From Methylophaga sp. 42_25_T18 (GTDB lineage: Bacteria; Pseudomonadota; Gammaproteobacteria; Nitrosococcales; Methylophagaceae), in assembly GCA_002163085.1 (NCBI GenBank), contig MAAJ01000006.1, forward strand, positions 62,001-126,000: a stretch of 64,000 nt of DNA, in the 5' to 3' direction. Below are positions 53,015 through 62,874 of the stretch, piece by piece. Positions within the stretch are counted from its first letter, which is position 1. Every line of letters begins with the position of its first letter. The notes under the pieces are model-generated. The model saw only the letters and a program-made list of their open reading frames with translations. It made no database searches and had not been told where the DNA came from. The translations under genes and the position numbers were made by a program.

Positions 53015-53833
53015 TTAATCTTGCTGGTAAAGTTCAGGTCGTCGATGGGAAAGTATTGGCATATTTTGTCTCACTTCTTTTAAGTAAGCTAAATCGATTT
53101 CCGTTGACACTACCTCGGGACGTTCCGAAGCACAACACACGATGCTGCCCCATGGATCGATCACCACACTACTACCGTAAGATGTTCGACCTTCATGATG
53201 TTCACCCCATTGGTTTGGCGCCACAATATACACTTGATTTTCAATTGCTCTAGCAATCAATAACGGCAACCAATGATGTTTGCCGGTATAAAGGAAAAAA
53301 GCTGCAGGTACAAAAATGATCTCTGCGCCTCTAGCCGTCAGCTCGCGAAACAACTCTGGAAATCGTAAGTCATAACAGATAGTTAAACCAATTTTACCAA
53401 TCTCATGGTCAACAACAACGGGGATATTACCCGGCTTAATACCAGCCGATTCGTTATAGCCTAAAGCCGGCGCGTCACACATATGGATCTTACGATAGAC
53501 GCCACTGACCTCGCCTTGACGATTAATCAACACCGAGGTGTTATATAAACGTTCTGGCTCATCAGGGGTTTTTTCGTAAATACTGCCCATTAAAATGGAC
53601 AAATCATATTTATCCGCATATTCACGAAACGTTTGTACTATTTCACCATCAAGTGATTGAGCCACGCGATGTTTTTCTGCGTTATCTCGCCCTACATAAA
53701 GGAAGGTTTCAGGGAATGCAATTAGGTCAACGCCTTTATCTGCCGCTTGTTGTATCTTTTTATGTGCACAATCAAGGTTATCCTCAAGCTTGTCCGAGGA
53801 TCGCATTTGCACAACACCAATATGACTCGTCAT
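53015..53833 (-). CDS. Nitrilase-superfamily amidase (Nit1/Nit2-like)
   Basis: 272-aa carbon-nitrogen hydrolase with the complete triad Glu42 (AFPETFLYVG), Lys115 (GVYRKIHMCD) and Cys153 (LTICYDLRFPEL). The closest remembered relatives are Nit1-type deaminated-glutathione amidases and omega-amidases. The motif CDAPALGYNESAGIKPG fits this group. It probably repairs or recycles an amide side product; exact substrate unknown. Divergent from hemB. Confidence 0.88.
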   Translation of the reverse strand: MTSHIGVVQMRSSDKLEDNLDCAHKKIQQAADKGVDLIAFPETFLYVGRDNAEKHRVAQSLDGEIVQTFREYADKYDLSILMGSIYEKTPDEPERLYNTSVLINRQGEVSGVYRKIHMCDAPALGYNESAGIKPGNIPVVVDHEIGKIGLTICYDLRFPELFRELTARGAEIIFVPAAFFLYTGKHHWLPLLIARAIENQVYIVAPNQWGEHHEGRTSYGSSVVIDPWGSIVCCASERPEVVSTEIDLAYLKEVRQNMPILSHRRPELYQQD

Positions 53834-54007
53834 AACAATCTAAACTCTCTTATTACACTAGCTACACACCTAAAATATAACAAAGTCTGGGCCTATTGGC
53901 ATATTAATTGTGATGCAATTCACAGAACGGTTTGCCACTTCACACTCTATAAAGCAGACAATCCAGTTCGCAATCGGTAATATTCACCCTAAATACGTTA
54001 TAACTAA

Positions 54008-55018
<1,011 letters not shown>

Positions 55019-55028
55019 AAAAGACAAC

Positions 55029-55841
55029 ATGACCGATCATTACGCCGTTATTGGCAACCCGATAAAACACAGCAAGTCACCGTTAATCCATACCGCGTTT
55101 GCCAAACAAACTGACCAAGACTTGGATTACATAACCAAAGAAATTCCACTCGATGGGCTGGTTGAAGGCTTAAAACAATTACAACAAGCAGGCTTTAAAG
55201 GCATCAATGTCACCGTGCCTTTCAAAGAACAAGTCTGGCAAGCTGTCGATACTAAAAGTGACCATGCCTCTCGTGCCGGTGCAGTGAATACGGTTGTGTT
55301 TAATGATGATGGCACTTTATATGGTGACAACACCGATGGCATTGGTCTTTGTCGTGATCTGGTAGATAACAACGGTATTGAACTAAAAGACAAACGGCTA
55401 TTACTACTCGGTGCCGGTGGCGCTGCTCGAGGTGTAATTGAACCCTTATTAAGTTATCAACCAGCAGAGCTTGTTATTGCCAACCGTACAGCCAGCAAAG
55501 CGCAAGACTTAGCTGAACTGTTTGCTGAATTTGGCCAAGTTTCAGGTGGTGGTTATGATGATGTCTCTGGCTCGTTTGATGTCATTATCAATGCCACTGC
55601 TGCCAGCCTGCATGGTGAAGTACCGCCATTAGCGGATGATATTTTGAATGGTGGTGCGAGTTGTTATGACATGATGTATAGCAATGAAGATACGGCGTTT
55701 ATTACTTGGGCTAAGCAACATGGGGCTGCTAATACGGTTGATGGATTGGGGATGTTAGCTGAGCAAGCGGCGGAGGCATTTCGGATATGGCGAGGGGTTA
55801 AGCCTGAAACAACAACTGTTATCAAACAAATTCGAGGTTAA
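55029..55841 (+). CDS. aroE: Shikimate dehydrogenase (NADP)
   Basis: 270-aa enzyme reducing 3-dehydroshikimate in aromatic amino-acid synthesis. N-terminal substrate motif GNPIKHSKSPLIH, catalytic Lys66 in NVTVPFKEQVW and Asp103 in DNTDGIG, and NADP-binding LLLLGAGGAARG (125-136) with NRT following. Directly downstream of hemB and 3 bp before an AT-rich gene of unknown function. Confidence 0.96.
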   Translation: MTDHYAVIGNPIKHSKSPLIHTAFAKQTDQDLDYITKEIPLDGLVEGLKQLQQAGFKGINVTVPFKEQVWQAVDTKSDHASRAGAVNTVVFNDDGTLYGDNTDGIGLCRDLVDNNGIELKDKRLLLLGAGGAARGVIEPLLSYQPAELVIANRTASKAQDLAELFAEFGQVSGGGYDDVSGSFDVIINATAASLHGEVPPLADDILNGGASCYDMMYSNEDTAFITWAKQHGAANTVDGLGMLAEQAAEAFRIWRGVKPETTTVIKQIRG

Positions 55842-55844
55842 TAA

Positions 55845-56573
55845 ATGGCTAAGAAAATAAAAATACGCATTGTGACACTTGGCGCAGTACCTTATAGCTT
55901 AGATTTAACTCAAATATCTAACAAAAACTCTTCCATTTTTGAATTTATTTCCCCTGTCGAAAACTTTAATCTTAACTCCAACGCTGATGGTGAGAACTGG
56001 TCATTCACTGATAGTAACCTTAGCAAACAGCTTCCAGAACACGATGGTGAAGATTTTTTAATAGCTCTTACAAATGTTCAACTTGAATTAAATTGGTATT
56101 CACGCCGACTCAAAGACAATTGTGTTGTCTTTACTTTTCATGAAATTGCAGAATATTTATACTTGAATAATATTCCTATAGAAAATGTAGTTTACCGTTT
56201 GCTTTATGCATATTCCTTAGTGTACTTGGAAGGTAAGAATAGAATCCCAGCGTCTACCGAAAACACCAACTTTACACACGATGAAACCAAAGGCTGTATC
56301 TATGATATGAATGGCCATAAATATGACATTATCCATTCATGTGATCAGCCAATAATATGCGATGCCTGCTCGCATAGATTAGCCTCTCACGGTGTTTCAA
56401 CATCAAAAATTACTCAAGTAAAAAATGAGCTAACAAAAATTAAGAAGAAGCTTTATTACCGAACCTCTGATTGGATATCAAAACATCCTGTTAAATCGTT
56501 AATTCTGGCCACTTTATGGGGATTTGTAATTGGAATGCTAACTAATTTCACCTCAAATATATTTGGTTTTTAG
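55845..56573 (+). CDS. Orphan tail-anchored Cys/His-rich protein
   Basis: 242-aa protein I do not recognise. Visible features are an N-terminal basic start (MAKKIKIRIVTLG) and a segment with His99-Glu100-x2-Glu103 (FTFHEIAEYL). A motif THDETKGCIYDMNG (144-157) is followed by CDQPIICDACSHRL (166-179), giving His145, Cys151, Cys166, Cys172 and Cys175 as possible zinc ligands. A short coiled coil (about 187-206) and a single C-terminal transmembrane segment (about 217-236) complete it. The Cys spacing loosely recalls the zinc region of archaemetzincins, but HExxHxxGxxH is absent. It is 3 bp after aroE with a good ribosome site (GAGGT), yet is clearly more AT-rich than its neighbours, suggesting acquisition. 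Confidence 0.7.
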   Translation: MAKKIKIRIVTLGAVPYSLDLTQISNKNSSIFEFISPVENFNLNSNADGENWSFTDSNLSKQLPEHDGEDFLIALTNVQLELNWYSRRLKDNCVVFTFHEIAEYLYLNNIPIENVVYRLLYAYSLVYLEGKNRIPASTENTNFTHDETKGCIYDMNGHKYDIIHSCDQPIICDACSHRLASHGVSTSKITQVKNELTKIKKKLYYRTSDWISKHPVKSLILATLWGFVIGMLTNFTSNIFGF

Positions 56574-56576
56574 TTA

Positions 56577-57000
56577 ACTTTCGCCTTAATGGCGAGTCAG
56601 GGAAATGCGTGCCCATTTCCCTAACAACCCTAGGGCACCCCTTGTGCTGGTCTACGACTTCGCTGCGTTGCTCGTTTTGTCAGGTGGTCGGCCAAAACTC
56701 GCTACCGCTCAGACACTGCCCGACCATACTCCTGACAAAACTCCGCTACTCGCCAGCACAAAAGGGGGATATGTGGTCAGTTCGGTTTACTCCCTTTCGC
56801 CCTTATGCGTAGCCGAGCATCGCAAATCAGTTTGGGTTAAACACGACGAGTGTTTGAGCGTAGCGAGTTTTCGTCGTGTCCAAATTGATTGAGAAGCACA
56901 GGGAACCCGTAGGGCAAGCATGGGCTGCCCTTTTGTTTGGTTCCGTTTATTTTGGGCACACAAAATAAATGAACGCCCCGCGGCAGCGGTATATAAATAA
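56577..57000 (+). repeat. Repeat-like, palindrome-rich non-coding element
   Basis: A 430-bp stretch of higher GC than the preceding gene and with no credible gene. It begins with small hairpins (TCGCC/GGCGA at 56581-56595; GGGAAATG/CATTTCCC at 56600-56621). It contains a large imperfect inverted repeat: CCCCTTGTGCTGG at 56638-56650 pairs with 56753-56768, and GTTTTGTCAGGTGGTCGG at 56674-56691 pairs with 56720-56741. The last 80 bp could encode a 26-residue peptide (56920-57000, beginning MGCPFVWFRLFWAHK). Sequences of this wording recur as dispersed, decayed repeats in gammaproteobacterial genomes (from memory). Probably a mobile-repeat remnant. Confidence 0.55.
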
Positions 57001-57022
57001 ACTCTAGCCTCAAGCCAAAAAA

Positions 57023-58111
57023 CTAAAACTCACCACCTAGCTCTAAATCCAACTGCGACTGTTTTTCTTCAACCTTAGAGCGGTCAAACCCACTCAAAGA
57101 CAATCCCACCAAACGAACAGCTTGTTTCCCAGCATCAGTCTTATCCATCAACACCGGTAACAAACCTTTAATAGACTCAAAATCCAACACCTCATCAGCC
57201 GTATGCGCCCGTGTCACCTGTTTAAAATTAGCATATTTCACTTTCAAAGTCAGCGTATAGGCTTCCAACTTTTGCGTAGCCAGACTAGCTAAAACATGTT
57301 CGGCTAAGGCATGACATTTTTCGAGCAACAACTCCACGGATAACACATCTTCAGCAAAGGTCGTTTCCTTGCCTAAGGATTTACGAATACGCTGACTACG
57401 TACTGGTCGATGATCAATGCCTCGCACAATGTTGTAGTAATACTGGCCAGACTTACCAAATTTCTCGGTAAGTTCATCTTGGGTCAATAATCGTAAGTCT
57501 CGCCCTGTCTCAATGCCTAACTTGTTCATCTTGGCTTCAGTCGCAGGGCCAATACCATGAAACTTGCCAATCGGCAGTTTGGATACAAACGCTTGGCCTT
57601 GCTCGGGTTTGATCACGTATAAGCCATCGGGTTTATCCATATCAGAGGCGACTTTAGCGAGAAACTTATTATAGGAAATGCCGGCTGAAGCAATGAGCTT
57701 AGTCACTTCAAAAATCTCACGTTTAATCGCTTTGGCAATTAAGGTGGCCGAGCCATCATATTCCGCCGTAAAAGTTACATCTAGATAGGCTTCATCCAAA
57801 GAGAGTGGTTCCACTTCTGAGGCGTAACGCCAAAAGACTTCTCTAATTTGACCGGATACTTCTTTATAAGCTTCAAACCGAGGCGGGACAAAGATCGCCT
57901 GTGGACATAGACGATAAGCTTGTGAACACGGCATGGCCGAGTGGATACCAAATTGACGAGCCTCATAACTACAGGCGGCGACTACACCACGGCTATTGGG
58001 CTGGCCACCAACAATGAGTGGCTTGCCTTTATATTCTGGTTGATCTCGTTGCTCTACCGATGCAAAAAAAGCATCCATATCAACATGAATAATTTTTCGT
58101 TGTTGTGCCAT
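57023..58111 (-). CDS. dinB: DNA polymerase IV (Y family)
   Basis: 362-aa translesion DNA polymerase. Catalytic acidic residues are in IIHVDMDAFFASVEQRD (Asp11 and neighbours) and in PLSLDEAYLDV. The helix-hairpin-helix region SKLPIGKFHGIGPATEAKMNK (central part) and a little-finger domain follow. The end DLELGGEF replaces the usual beta-clamp motif QLxLGF by a similar LELGGEF, so clamp binding may be retained. Preceded by the repeat-like element at its 3' side; no LexA box was recognised. Confidence 0.95.
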   Translation of the reverse strand: MAQQRKIIHVDMDAFFASVEQRDQPEYKGKPLIVGGQPNSRGVVAACSYEARQFGIHSAMPCSQAYRLCPQAIFVPPRFEAYKEVSGQIREVFWRYASEVEPLSLDEAYLDVTFTAEYDGSATLIAKAIKREIFEVTKLIASAGISYNKFLAKVASDMDKPDGLYVIKPEQGQAFVSKLPIGKFHGIGPATEAKMNKLGIETGRDLRLLTQDELTEKFGKSGQYYYNIVRGIDHRPVRSQRIRKSLGKETTFAEDVLSVELLLEKCHALAEHVLASLATQKLEAYTLTLKVKYANFKQVTRAHTADEVLDFESIKGLLPVLMDKTDAGKQAVRLVGLSLSGFDRSKVEEKQSQLDLELGGEF

Positions 58112-58131
58112 TACTATTCAGAACAATCAGG

Positions 58132-58512
58132 CTAGCTTAGATGTGCTTGCTGAAACTCAGCACCCCATTCACATAATAAATCCAAGGCAGGGTTTAGCTT
58201 TTCAGCTAACTCAGTCGAAGTATATTCAACCCGTGGTGGGACTTCGGCATAAACCTTTCGTGTCACCAGTTTATTGGATTCTAAATCACGTAATTGATGT
58301 GTCAGCATCTTCTGAGTGATTTTAGGTATCAACTTTTTTAGCTCACCAAAACGTAAGGTTTTACCTCGCAGCTGATAGAGAATAATAATCGTCCATTTAC
58401 CACCAATCACATCAATCGCGGTCACAACGGGACATTGTGATGCATCAATATTTTCAAAAGATGAAATTTCTTCCGAATTATTTTTTTCGCTCTGAGCCTT
58501 TAATTCCGCCAT
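58132..58512 (-). CDS. HxlR-family transcriptional regulator
   Basis: 126-aa winged-helix regulator. The core CPVVTAIDVIGGKWTIIIL followed by GKTLRFGELKKLIPKITQKM and LTHQLRDLESNKLVTRKVY is standard HxlR (about 27-95), including the N-terminal conserved Cys (Cys27) that in related regulators senses electrophiles or oxidants. An extra hydrophilic N-terminal segment of about 20 residues is present. It is divergent from the Old Yellow Enzyme gene, which it most likely controls. Confidence 0.92.
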   Translation of the reverse strand: MAELKAQSEKNNSEEISSFENIDASQCPVVTAIDVIGGKWTIIILYQLRGKTLRFGELKKLIPKITQKMLTHQLRDLESNKLVTRKVYAEVPPRVEYTSTELAEKLNPALDLLCEWGAEFQQAHLS

Positions 58513-58587
58513 TGGGCACCTCGAAGAAACTAGCTAACAAATTCGTGCGTACTTGTTTAGCGTTAAGCCAAACCCTATAGTTACTTT

Positions 58588-58604
58588 AGTATACCAAATA
58601 TACT
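58588..58604. promoter_or_regulatory. Candidate HxlR operator
   Basis: AGTATA-CCAAA-TATACT is a perfect 6-bp dyad with a 5-bp spacer in the 152-bp region between the HxlR gene and the Old Yellow Enzyme gene. It begins 76 bp upstream of the enzyme's start. The right arm, TATACT, also resembles a -10 box for the enzyme, so binding there would block transcription. Confidence 0.55.
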
Positions 58605-58664
58605 TTATAAACATGGGATAGTTTTTAAACTTTAATTTAACACAGTAATCATGAGGTTATAACA

Positions 58665-59768
58665 ATGACTTTAAATACACTTTTTAGTGAAGAAAAATTG
58701 GGCGACTTAACATTGCCACATCGTATCGTAATGGCACCGTTAACACGCTCTCGTTCAAGCCAACCCGGTGATATCCCCAACGATATGAATGTGGAATATT
58801 ACAAACAGCGTTCCTCGGCTGCCATGATTATTTCTGAAGCCACACAGATTTCACCACAAGGTAAAGGTTATGCCTTTACGCCTGGTATTTACTCCAAGGA
58901 TCAAATTGCTGGTTGGCAGAAAATCACTGATGAGGTTCATGCCCAAGGTAGTCGAATTTTTATGCAGCTTTGGCATGTAGGTCGTGTTTCACATTCATCA
59001 TTGCAACCGGGTAATTTCTTGCCTGTTGCTCCCTCTGCTATCGCAGTATCAGAAGGTCAGGCATTTACCTATGAAGGCATGCAGGACTTTGAAACACCAA
59101 GAGAACTCGACTTTAATGAAATGCCAGCCATCGTTGAGCAATATCGACAGGCTGCTAAGAATGCCAAAGAAGCTGGCTTTGATGGTGTCGAAATTCACGC
59201 GGCTAATGGCTACTTGCTCGATCAATTCTTGAAGGATGGTACCAATAAACGTACTGATATTTATGGTGGCAGAATAGAAAATCGTAGTCGTTTGGTTCTA
59301 GATGTTACCCAAGCGGTCACTGATGTATGGGGTGGCGATCGTGTAGGCATTCGCATATCTCCGACCGGTACATTCAATGCGATGTCTGATTCAAACCCAC
59401 AAGCTTTATATAACTACTTAGTCGAAAAGTTAAACCAATTTAATTTATCTTACTTGCATGTCGTAGAAGAACTTGGGCTCAGTGAAGAATCCTCGGATAG
59501 TTTTGACTTTAATATACTGCGAAAAATGTTTAACGGTGCCTATATGGCAAATGGTGGCTATACCGGTGAAACAGCTGAACAAAGTTTGAGCAATGGTCAA
59601 AGTGATTTTATTGCGTTTGGCGTGCCGTTTATTTCTAACCCTGATTTACCTGAGCGTATTAAACAAGGTGCAGACTTGAACGTAGCCGATCCTAATACCT
59701 TCTACGGTGGTGATGCAAAAGGTTATCTTGATTATCCAACGCTAGGGCAACAACTTAGTCCGGCATAA
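58665..59768 (+). CDS. nemA: Old Yellow Enzyme-family flavin oxidoreductase (NemA-like)
   Basis: 367-aa FMN-dependent ene-reductase that reduces electrophilic alkenes, N-ethylmaleimide or nitro esters using NADPH. Typical features are HRIVMAPLTRSRS near the N-terminus, FMQLWHVGRVSH, and the substrate-anion pair in VEIHAANGYLLDQFL (HxxN followed by Tyr). A conserved DIYGGRIENRSR stretch is also present. The divergent HxlR regulator suggests electrophile-inducible expression. The exact substrate cannot be told, so the symbol is by family. Confidence 0.9.
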   Translation: MTLNTLFSEEKLGDLTLPHRIVMAPLTRSRSSQPGDIPNDMNVEYYKQRSSAAMIISEATQISPQGKGYAFTPGIYSKDQIAGWQKITDEVHAQGSRIFMQLWHVGRVSHSSLQPGNFLPVAPSAIAVSEGQAFTYEGMQDFETPRELDFNEMPAIVEQYRQAAKNAKEAGFDGVEIHAANGYLLDQFLKDGTNKRTDIYGGRIENRSRLVLDVTQAVTDVWGGDRVGIRISPTGTFNAMSDSNPQALYNYLVEKLNQFNLSYLHVVEELGLSEESSDSFDFNILRKMFNGAYMANGGYTGETAEQSLSNGQSDFIAFGVPFISNPDLPERIKQGADLNVADPNTFYGGDAKGYLDYPTLGQQLSPA

Positions 59769-59774
59769 AATACT

Positions 59775-59807
59775 GAAAGCCATTCCTAGTATTTAGGAAT
59801 GGCTTTT
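59775..59807. terminator. Bidirectional terminator between nemA and the asmA-like gene
   Basis: AAAGCCATTCCTA, a GTATT loop and TAGGAATGGCTTT form a perfect 13-base stem with short A and T runs at the outer ends, located between two converging genes. Confidence 0.9.
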
Positions 59808-59818
59808 CACTTTATGTC

Positions 59819-61846
59819 TTAATTAAAAAAGCCTTTTAAGGTATCAGTCACAGCACTGCCTGCATCTTTAACCGCATCCACGGCTTTAGTGGTGGTCGTT
59901 TTTTCTGGTGCTTGCTTAGCTGTTGTCGCTGGCTTTTGACCTAATGCTGTTGCACAGGGATCAGCATCAGCTGTGCCACGATCCAATAAACCTTGAGCCA
60001 AAATAGATAGGCCACCTGTTGCAACCGCAGTACCTACTGATAAACCTGTAGAAAGTACAGCAGTCGCATCCGCCGTAGGTTTTGGATTCGCCAACGTTCC
60101 GCTAACTCGAACTAATGCTGCCAGTTGACCAGCGCTAATGCCCAAGCCTTCTTTTGCTTCTGGTTTGATGCCAATATCCAAAGCTTCGGTCTTCAAGTTA
60201 ATGGTTCCGCTACCAATGATATTCATTTGATCGGTGGAAATGGCAATACCTTGATCAGTAGTTGCTACACCATTTTTAATATCAAAATTGACTACTGCAC
60301 AATTTAGAACGGAGCCATCGCTACTCTTCGAGAAGGGGTTCAACATGCTCAGTGTTTCTGCCAACACATCCGCACCTAAAGCACCCATCACTGAATCAGT
60401 GATCTTACCTTCGCCCACTTTGACTAATAGCTTGCCATTCAAGCCAGCCATAATTTGGCTAACACTCTCACCGCTACCTTTAACGTTGATATTTACATCT
60501 GTTTTTGCACCGGTCAGCTTGTCATCTAAATCTGTCAACTGATTAGGTTCTAGCCCTGCAATATTAAGGGTTGTAGATAAGGTCGCTGTTTTACCCTGAG
60601 CATTTAAAGCTATATTACCAGCCAGCTTTCCTCCAGCCACAAGTGTACTCAATGGTTTCACTGATAAATTGCCATCTTTAAGAGACACGTTCACAGTGGT
60701 ATCTGCCAATACCAAACTACTGGTTTTAATTTGTTTAGCATTGATCGATACATTGGCATTGATTGATTTCAATGCAGCTAAAGGTAACGGCTCTTGTGAG
60801 AATAACCGCTGTTTTTTCTCTGCTTCTGCTTGTTCTTCATCGCCTACTAACTCGGCTAAGTCAATTAAATTAGACTTGAGCGTAACCGTGATTGCTGGTT
60901 GTTTAGCTAAAACAGCAACGGTGACATCGCCTGAAAGATCAGTATTGCCTGCTTTCACTTCCAGTGCTTTAAGTGAATAAGCACCAGCGCCATCAATGAG
61001 TTTTGCTTTGAGTGTAATGGGACCAAAATCTGGTAAATCACCACCAGTCAATCCGGATAAACTCGACAATGAATCAACCGTAAACTGAATGCCAATATCA
61101 AGCCCTTGGCCTTTCATAGGTTTTTTAATCTGTCCATTAATCTCCAGCTTGGCATCAGCAACTTCAATCGCTAGATCCACTGGATACACATCATTATTTG
61201 CCAATTTATTAACAGAGCCTAATTGTCCTTCTACTGATATGGGGATCGCGTTATAGGCCACCTTCATAATCAATGACAATGGATCATTAACGCTATCTGA
61301 TTCGGCAGTTATTTCATCAATAACAAGCACCGTTTGTTGTCCTGTCATCCCATCGTTATAGGTAATGGTCGCATTCTCAATATGCACTTCATTCACTACA
61401 ATACCAAGCGTTGAGCTGCTTTCAGAATCCGAAGACTCTGATTTATTTTCTGATTTTTTGGCTGCGAAAACCCAGTTACCCAACCCTTTTTTATTAGTCT
61501 CAAGCAAAATTTCAGGATCTAATAAAATCACTCTGTTCACCTGAATATTGCCACTTAGCAATGGCAGTAATGCGACTTCCACCTCAAATTTATTCAAGCT
61601 CAGCATTTCAGGTTTTGAACCCCAACTGGCATTGCTAAATTTAACGTCTTCAACCAGCACTGTTGGAACCAAAGATAATCCAAATGCTAACTCGCCGCCT
61701 ATCTGTAATTTTCGACCTGTTGCCTCTTCAACCACCTTAATCAACTCAGGTTTATATTGATTAATATCAACGGTACTGACCAGCACTACCACGGTGATCA
61801 TGACTACTACAAACAAACCAGCGATTATTTTTATCACTTTACCCAT
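59819..61846 (-). CDS. AsmA-family protein
   Basis: 675-aa inner-membrane-anchored periplasmic protein. There is an N-terminal signal anchor (about 5-25) followed by the AsmA start INQYKPELIKVVEEATGRKL and PTVLVEDVKFSNASWGSKPE. A long repetitive beta region follows. Near the C-terminus are the conserved GLNGKLLVKVGEGKI and FDIKNGVATTDQGIAIST segments, then an Ala/Gly/Lys-rich tail. AsmA-like proteins belong to the repeating beta-groove group that is thought to move phospholipids between membranes. It appears monocistronic. Confidence 0.9.
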   Translation of the reverse strand: MGKVIKIIAGLFVVVMITVVVLVSTVDINQYKPELIKVVEEATGRKLQIGGELAFGLSLVPTVLVEDVKFSNASWGSKPEMLSLNKFEVEVALLPLLSGNIQVNRVILLDPEILLETNKKGLGNWVFAAKKSENKSESSDSESSSTLGIVVNEVHIENATITYNDGMTGQQTVLVIDEITAESDSVNDPLSLIMKVAYNAIPISVEGQLGSVNKLANNDVYPVDLAIEVADAKLEINGQIKKPMKGQGLDIGIQFTVDSLSSLSGLTGGDLPDFGPITLKAKLIDGAGAYSLKALEVKAGNTDLSGDVTVAVLAKQPAITVTLKSNLIDLAELVGDEEQAEAEKKQRLFSQEPLPLAALKSINANVSINAKQIKTSSLVLADTTVNVSLKDGNLSVKPLSTLVAGGKLAGNIALNAQGKTATLSTTLNIAGLEPNQLTDLDDKLTGAKTDVNINVKGSGESVSQIMAGLNGKLLVKVGEGKITDSVMGALGADVLAETLSMLNPFSKSSDGSVLNCAVVNFDIKNGVATTDQGIAISTDQMNIIGSGTINLKTEALDIGIKPEAKEGLGISAGQLAALVRVSGTLANPKPTADATAVLSTGLSVGTAVATGGLSILAQGLLDRGTADADPCATALGQKPATTAKQAPEKTTTTKAVDAVKDAGSAVTDTLKGFFN

Positions 61847-61890
61847 GATGATTCCTTCATATAAATTGAGGTAAATTTAACTAGTATTTT

Positions 61891-62199
61891 TTATTCGACT
61901 AAACTTTTAACTTCAATGATGCGGCCTATTATAGTTATATTTTTTAACCATTCTTCAAACGTATGTGCTGCCCCATCGAAAATCAAAGTCACTTTATCCC
62001 TATCCAGCAACAACCTACAAACCACGATCGACTCTTTATATTCAACGATATACATATCACCGCTGATAATGAATGTTTGAGCTAGATCTACAACAAGATG
62101 ATCACCTTCATTAATCGCAGGAGACATATCACTACCGCTCATCACAAAACCTTTATAGTTTTGGATTTTCTCTAAGTCATCTTTTCCTAATTGCACCAC
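61891..62199 (-). CDS. Lone S24/LexA-like C-terminal domain, catalytically dead
   Basis: 102-aa protein matching only the peptidase S24 half of LexA/phage repressors: FVMSGSDMSPAINEGDHLVVD at about 18-38 corresponds to the GDSMxPxIxxGD motif. There is no helix-turn-helix domain. The nucleophile position (Ser before Met) is Asp24, with Ser moved one place earlier. The general-base Lys position in VVCRLL is Cys61. Self-cleavage is therefore not expected. It lies 29 bp after the tetR stop on the same strand and may be co-transcribed with it. It might act as a dimerisation or binding module; function unknown. Confidence 0.72.
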   Translation of the reverse strand: MVQLGKDDLEKIQNYKGFVMSGSDMSPAINEGDHLVVDLAQTFIISGDMYIVEYKESIVVCRLLLDRDKVTLIFDGAAHTFEEWLKNITIIGRIIEVKSLVE

Positions 62200-62227
62200 T
62201 TACAGCTCCCTTTACTTAGCTTATGAT

Positions 62228-62785
62228 CTATTTAAATAAAACACTGTTTTGAACTGCCAGCCCTATCTGTTCAGATAACTCAGCATCATTAACTGCTCTA
62301 GCCATCGTCACACCGCCAATCAATAATGCTAGTTTTTCCCATGTGTCAGCAGAAATTGCTCCATCATCACCTTCCGTTGCTATGCTCGCTATTTTAAGCA
62401 ACTCTTGTTCATAGGCTAATTTTAAATCGTCATCACCACGACTCACTTCTGAAGTCAGGCTTTGCAAACCACAGCTATTTTTAGCATCACAGGTTCGTTT
62501 TTCGGTGACATAAAACTCCGCCAATGCTTTCCACCAGTCGTCACCATATGCTTGTTGCTGACCAAGTATCGCTTGCTGCACTTCTTGTAAGCCTTCTACA
62601 ACGATTGTTTCAAACGCCGCCTTTTTAGAAGGAAAGTGTTTATAAAATGCCCCTGATGTTACCCCCGCTTCTTTTGCGAGCCCATCTACACCAATGCCAC
62701 TAAAGCCATTTTTGCGGAAACTTCGTCCTGCAGCAGCAATTATTTTCTCATGTGTCTCTTTTTTTTGTTCTGGCTTGTATCGCAT
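62228..62785 (-). CDS. TetR/AcrR-family transcriptional regulator
   Basis: 185-aa repressor. The N-terminal helix-turn-helix is at about 8-55 (IIAAAGRSFRKNGFSGIGVD, then KEAGVTSGAFYKHFPSKKA). The ligand-binding domain contains two cysteines in RTCDAKNSCGLQ, typical of a TetR subgroup with TetR_C_33-like domains. It is divergent from the tautomerase-like gene across a 206-bp region that contains three similar near-palindromes, its probable operators. Confidence 0.92.
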   Translation of the reverse strand: MRYKPEQKKETHEKIIAAAGRSFRKNGFSGIGVDGLAKEAGVTSGAFYKHFPSKKAAFETIVVEGLQEVQQAILGQQQAYGDDWWKALAEFYVTEKRTCDAKNSCGLQSLTSEVSRGDDDLKLAYEQELLKIASIATEGDDGAISADTWEKLALLIGGVTMARAVNDAELSEQIGLAVQNSVLFK

Positions 62786-62874
62786 CTAAAACCTCATATA
62801 TATCTTTACTTTCAACAGTTTGAAATAAACTCAGTTTCTTTCAAACTCTAGTTAAGAAACATTTTATCATAAAA

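Noticed and set aside
56605..56892. A 95-codon plus-strand open frame in the repeat-like region
   Set aside because: It runs through the inverted-repeat arms, has no recognisable domain or good ribosome site, and its composition reflects the repeat; treated as non-coding.
55845..57000. Considered as a defence island or toxin-antitoxin pair
   Set aside because: Only one credible gene is present, no partner gene, no nuclease, helicase or antitoxin motif is visible, and there is no flanking integrase; kept as an unexplained islet instead.
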